Positions 61,722 to 64,000 of a stretch of DNA of 64,000 bases are shown here, piece by piece. The stretch covers positions 112,536 through 176,535 of the forward strand of contig NZ_RZNY01000002.1 in NCBI RefSeq assembly GCF_003994475.1, given 5' to 3'. The notes under the pieces are model-generated. The model did no database searches. It was not told the DNA's origin and saw only the letters and a list, made by a program, of their open reading frames with translations. A program made the position numbers and the translations under genes. Every line of letters begins with the position of its first letter. The first letter of the stretch is position 1. Source of the DNA: Paenibacillus anaericanus (lineage in GTDB: Bacteria; Bacillota; Bacilli; Paenibacillales; Paenibacillaceae).

Positions 61722-61750
61722 ACTATAACACGAACGTTTGTTTGATTCAA
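61722..61750 (-). promoter_or_regulatory. Promoter of yneA with SOS box in the spacer
   Basis: On the minus strand TTGAAT (61750-61745) and TATAGT (61727-61722) are 17 bases apart. The spacer contains the LexA-box CGAACGTTTGTTTG on the plus strand at 61731-61744. Confidence 0.75.
61731..61744. promoter_or_regulatory. SOS box 1
   Basis: CGAACGTTTGTTTG fits the Bacillus LexA consensus CGAAC-N4-GTTYG. It sits in the yneA promoter. Confidence 0.8.
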
Positions 61751-61759
61751 TACTTTTTT

Positions 61760-61773
61760 AGAACAATTGTTCC
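61760..61773. promoter_or_regulatory. SOS box 2
   Basis: AGAACAATTGTTCC contains the perfect GAAC-N4-GTTC palindrome, between the yneA and lexA promoters. Confidence 0.7.
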
Positions 61774-61815
61774 CCTTATTGATTTTACTATGTTATATAG
61801 AAGTTTCTTAGATTT

Positions 61816-61829
61816 AGAACTCATGTTTG
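61816..61829. promoter_or_regulatory. SOS box 3
   Basis: AGAACTCATGTTTG fits GAAC-N4-GTTY and overlaps the lexA -35 region. Confidence 0.6.
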
Positions 61830-61855
61830 TGCGAACGGAAGTTCTATGTTATAAT
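61827..61855 (+). promoter_or_regulatory. Promoter of lexA
   Basis: TTGTGC (61827-61832) and TATAAT (61850-61855) are separated by 17 bases; SOS boxes 3 and 4 overlap the -35 and spacer. Confidence 0.7.
61832..61845. promoter_or_regulatory. SOS box 4
   Basis: CGAACGGAAGTTCT fits CGAAC-N4-GTTC and lies in the spacer of the lexA promoter, consistent with autorepression. Confidence 0.78.
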
Positions 61856-61889
61856 TTTTCCAAACGTTACTAGATGGGGTTGATATGTT

Positions 61890-62516
61890 ATGTCGAAGGT
61901 ATCCAGCCGTCAGCAAGCAATTCTTGAATTTATACGCAACGAAGTCCGCATGAAGGGTTATCCTCCTTCTGTTAGAGAGATCGGCGAAGCTGTTGGTCTT
62001 GCTTCTAGCTCAACGGTGCATGGTCACTTGGACAGGCTAGAGAAGAAAGGCCTCATTCGCCGCGACCCTACTAAGCCACGGGCTATAGAGCTGCTAGGGC
62101 AAGAGAACTCAGATCATCTGGGACTGTTCGCTCATTCCGTAGCTAGAGTTCCCGTCATTGGTAAGGTGACTGCAGGTGTGCCGATCACGGCAACTGAGAA
62201 CATAGAAGATTATTTCCCACTTCCCCAACACTATTCTGGAGATGGCGAAGTTTTCATGCTCTCCGTCATGGGAGATAGTATGATCGAAGCCGGGATCCAT
62301 AATGGAGACTATGTGATCGTTAGACAGCAACAAACTGCCAACAATGGAGACATCGTCGTGGCCATGACCGAAGAGGACGAAGCAACTGTTAAGACGTTCT
62401 ACAAGGAGAAGGATCATATACGTTTACAACCAGAGAACTCTACCATGGAGCCAATACGCTTGAAACATGTAAGTATTCTCGGCAAAGTAGTTGGTCTGTT
62501 CCGCGATTTGCACTAA
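61890..62516 (+). CDS. lexA: LexA SOS repressor
   Basis: A 208-residue SOS repressor. The N-terminal winged helix ([25 protein letters not shown]) binds the SOS boxes upstream. The self-cleavage site Ala-Gly is in [11 protein letters not shown], with catalytic Ser in VMGDSM and Lys in ATVKTFY. Damage-activated RecA triggers self-cleavage. It is divergent from yneA, and its own promoter carries LexA sites. GGGG precedes the ATG. Confidence 0.97.
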   Translation: MSKVSSRQQAILEFIRNEVRMKGYPPSVREIGEAVGLASSSTVHGHLDRLEKKGLIRRDPTKPRAIELLGQENSDHLGLFAHSVARVPVIGKVTAGVPITATENIEDYFPLPQHYSGDGEVFMLSVMGDSMIEAGIHNGDYVIVRQQQTANNGDIVVAMTEEDEATVKTFYKEKDHIRLQPENSTMEPIRLKHVSILGKVVGLFRDLH

Positions 62517-62530
62517 TTTATACTTAAATA

Positions 62531-62576
62531 AAAAGCTATCCCATAAGTAGTTAACTCTACGAATGAGATAGCTTTT
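62531..62576 (+). terminator. Terminator of lexA
   Basis: AAAAGCTATC and GATAGCTTTT pair, with an inner GTAG/CTAC stem and a T/C-rich end, 15 bases after the lexA stop. Symmetric ends could also serve the converging dehydrogenase gene. Confidence 0.8.
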
Positions 62577-62595
62577 CATTTCCTCTATTGATATC

Positions 62596-63357
62596 CTATA
62601 TCGCAGGCATTACATTACCACCTGTTACGGGTATGTAAGCACCGGTAATAAAACTAGCTAAGTCTGAAGCGAGGAATGCTACAGCATTGGCGATATCCTG
62701 ATCCTCTCCCCTACGTTTCAGCGGAACTCCTTGTTTATAACCTTCATCAGCTCCCAATTCGGCCGAACGTTCTTTTTCACTGATCGTCCATCCTGGTGCC
62801 ACCTGATTGACCGTGATCTGATACTCTCCGACCTCTTTGGCCAGCACCCTATATACTCCGTCCATCCCTCTTTTACCAGCAACATAGGCTGATTGTGTAG
62901 CAAAATTCTGCATAGAACATTCGGTATTGATGCCAATAAATCGACCTACTCGTTTCAATTGCATCGCTGGAATAAATGCCTTTGCCAGAAACACACTTTG
63001 CATAACGCATGATTCAAACTGACTTTTATAATCCTCAGGAGACTGCTCAAGAATGGTAGTCCAAGTATATTGTACAACCGCATTAGCAACGACAATATCT
63101 ACCTCGCCAAGTTCTGCATAAATTGAATCCTTCATTTCGAGGATTGAAGCTTCATTTGTTATGTCAGCCTGTACAATAGTCGCAGTTCCACCCCAAGCCT
63201 GAATTTCTTCAAGCAATTGCTGAGCCTTAGGTTTGTTGCTATGATAATGAATTGCCACTTTTGCCCCACACTGAGCTAGTGTACGTGCCATCACACGACC
63301 TAACTCTCCGGTAGCCCCCGTTACAAGCGCTGTTTTTCCATGTAGATCAATGTTCAT
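62596..63357 (-). CDS. Short-chain dehydrogenase/reductase, FabG-like
   Basis: A 253-residue classical SDR oxidoreductase. The cofactor motif is VTGATGELGRV, with IVVANA (NNAG equivalent), Ser in NTECS, and catalytic YVAGK, then VAPGWT and VTGGNVMP at the end. The NADP preference is plausible but not decided. GAGAGGGGG precedes the ATG. The substrate is unknown, and the gene appears monocistronic. Confidence 0.92.
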   Translation of the reverse strand: MNIDLHGKTALVTGATGELGRVMARTLAQCGAKVAIHYHSNKPKAQQLLEEIQAWGGTATIVQADITNEASILEMKDSIYAELGEVDIVVANAVVQYTWTTILEQSPEDYKSQFESCVMQSVFLAKAFIPAMQLKRVGRFIGINTECSMQNFATQSAYVAGKRGMDGVYRVLAKEVGEYQITVNQVAPGWTISEKERSAELGADEGYKQGVPLKRRGEDQDIANAVAFLASDLASFITGAYIPVTGGNVMPAI

Positions 63358-63453
63358 CCTACCATTTCCCCCTCTCTTAATTCCTTCTACTATTCTAACA
63401 GGCTTATATCTGATTCGCTATGAAGTGTCTAGCCATGCTCTAATATTAAAAAA

Positions 63454-63481
63454 ATTACCCTCACATCGCTGTAAGGGTAAT
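63454..63481 (-). terminator. Terminator of the 63502-63786 gene
   Basis: ATTACCCT and AGGGTAAT form a stem with a 12-base loop and are followed on the minus strand by TTTTTTAAT, 21 bases after the stop. Confidence 0.9.
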
Positions 63482-63501
63482 GCTAAAACTAGTATCCCAA
63501 C

Positions 63502-63786
63502 TTAAAAATCAGAGGTGGTGATTTGGATGTCACCGAATGCTGCGCCAAAACTAGCAAGAAGAGCTGCTACTAGTAATAGATTAACAGTTTGCGTGAGACT
63601 GGATGCCGCAGGGATGGTATAAGTGATAACCGGAGCATTAACACGAGTCAATACAAGATCAATTGGCGCTGGACCAAAATTATTAACAATTACCGTAGCG
63701 TTACTTCCACCTCTTAGATCTTCATAATAGGATTTACCGATAAAAGGTCCGATATCGAAGAATTGTTGCGGTAATAGTATCGCCAT
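63502..63786 (-). CDS. Small beta-rich hypothetical protein, 94 aa
   Basis: A 94-residue protein with no signal peptide. It starts MAILLPQQFFDIGPF and continues with beta-strand patterns (NATVIVNNFGPAPIDLVL, PVITYTIPAASSLTQTV). The TIPAA/SSLTQTV part resembles one strand pair of DUF3992-type endospore appendage subunits, but the Cys residues of those proteins are missing. That is only a weak structural impression. The ATG at 63786 follows GGGAGGTG. The gene is monocistronic with its own terminator. Confidence 0.7.
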   Translation of the reverse strand: MAILLPQQFFDIGPFIGKSYYEDLRGGSNATVIVNNFGPAPIDLVLTRVNAPVITYTIPAASSLTQTVNLLLVAALLASFGAAFGDIQITTSDF

Positions 63787-63921
63787 TTCTTTCACCTCCC
63801 TTACTCTTTCATTGTGTATTCTATGCTTCAATTCTATGAATGCATCGCCTATTGTCGCCGTAGAATAGCATATTTTAAGAGATTTATATAAATGAGGGTC
63901 CTCACCCTACTTTTTTAGTAA

Positions 63922-63949
63922 TAAAAAAAGGAATCCCTTTAAGGATTCC
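63922..63949 (-). terminator. Terminator of a gene entering from the right edge
   Basis: GGAATCC and GGATTCC pair around a six-base loop and are followed on the minus strand by TTTTTTTATTAC, so transcription from beyond 64000 ends here. Confidence 0.82.
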
Positions 63950-63971
63950 AGTAAGGCTTATATAAGAGGCA

Positions 63972-64000
63972 TCAATGATACCCAATCTGCTTAGTAAAAC
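63972..64000 (-). CDS. Possible C-terminal end of a gene beyond the window
   Basis: On the minus strand one frame reads FTKQIGYH and stops at 63972, 23 bases before the terminator hairpin. Only eight residues are visible, so neither family nor even the frame is certain. Confidence 0.3.

Overview
The window looks like chromosomal DNA of an endospore-forming, low-to-moderate GC Gram-positive bacterium of the Bacillales, most probably Paenibacillus or a close relative. This is inferred from a gerABC germinant-receptor operon, a proline T-box ahead of proS, LexA with Bacillus-type SOS boxes beside a YneA-like LysM protein, a DUF896 protein, strong AGGAGG ribosome sites and the overall gene style. 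No prophage, CRISPR array, rRNA or tRNA gene was found. No database search could be run, so family names come from motif and sequence recognition.

Layout. 0-5.6 kb: acetyltransferases, an OmpR/histidine-kinase pair, a lipid-methyltransferase-like protein joined to a PAP2_3-type phosphatase, and uppP. 5.8-9.3 kb: an ECF sigma factor with its membrane anti-sigma candidate, then proS with its T-box leader. 9.3-13.8 kb: a run of small accessory genes (GNAT, nucleotidyltransferase, HXXEE membrane protein, VOC protein, unknowns). 13.9-20 kb: two paralogous M3 oligoendopeptidases flanking a DinG-type helicase. 20.1-25 kb: an alpha/beta hydrolase converging on a gerA-gerB-gerC operon. 25.1-30.2 kb: the pyruvate dehydrogenase operon pdhA-pdhB-pdhC-lpd with promoter and terminator. 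30.4-38.2 kb: esterase, TRIC-like channel, thiamine pyrophosphokinase, two tandem secreted NlpC/P60 hydrolases, an orphan response regulator lacking its phospho-acceptor, a ThiF/MoeB protein and an ABC-F ATPase.

38.3-48.8 kb is the most unusual part. It is a ten-gene minus-strand operon resembling a highly diverged Tad/Flp pilus or type II secretion machine. It has a Ser/Thr kinase fused to a MinD/CpaE-like domain, a CpaB-like SAF protein, two more degenerate MinD-like proteins, a TadA/CpaF-like ATPase, a TadB-TadC fusion and four small membrane-anchored exported proteins that could be pilin-like subunits. A promoter followed by a very strong hairpin and T-run lies just ahead of it.

48.9-54.3 kb: an RlmM-like RNA methyltransferase, a cyclic-phosphate receiver-like protein, endonuclease IV and an Fpg/Nei glycosylase (base excision repair), a NagD-like phosphatase and RNase Z. 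54.5-58.7 kb: metH divergent from acireductone dioxygenase (methionine synthesis and salvage). 58.8-64 kb: small envelope proteins, a HAD phosphatase, DUF896, yneA/lexA with four SOS boxes, a short-chain dehydrogenase and a small beta-rich protein. Non-coding structures include two long inverted-repeat elements with perfect 16-bp ends, a 65-bp tandem repeat and a triplet of degenerate palindromes.
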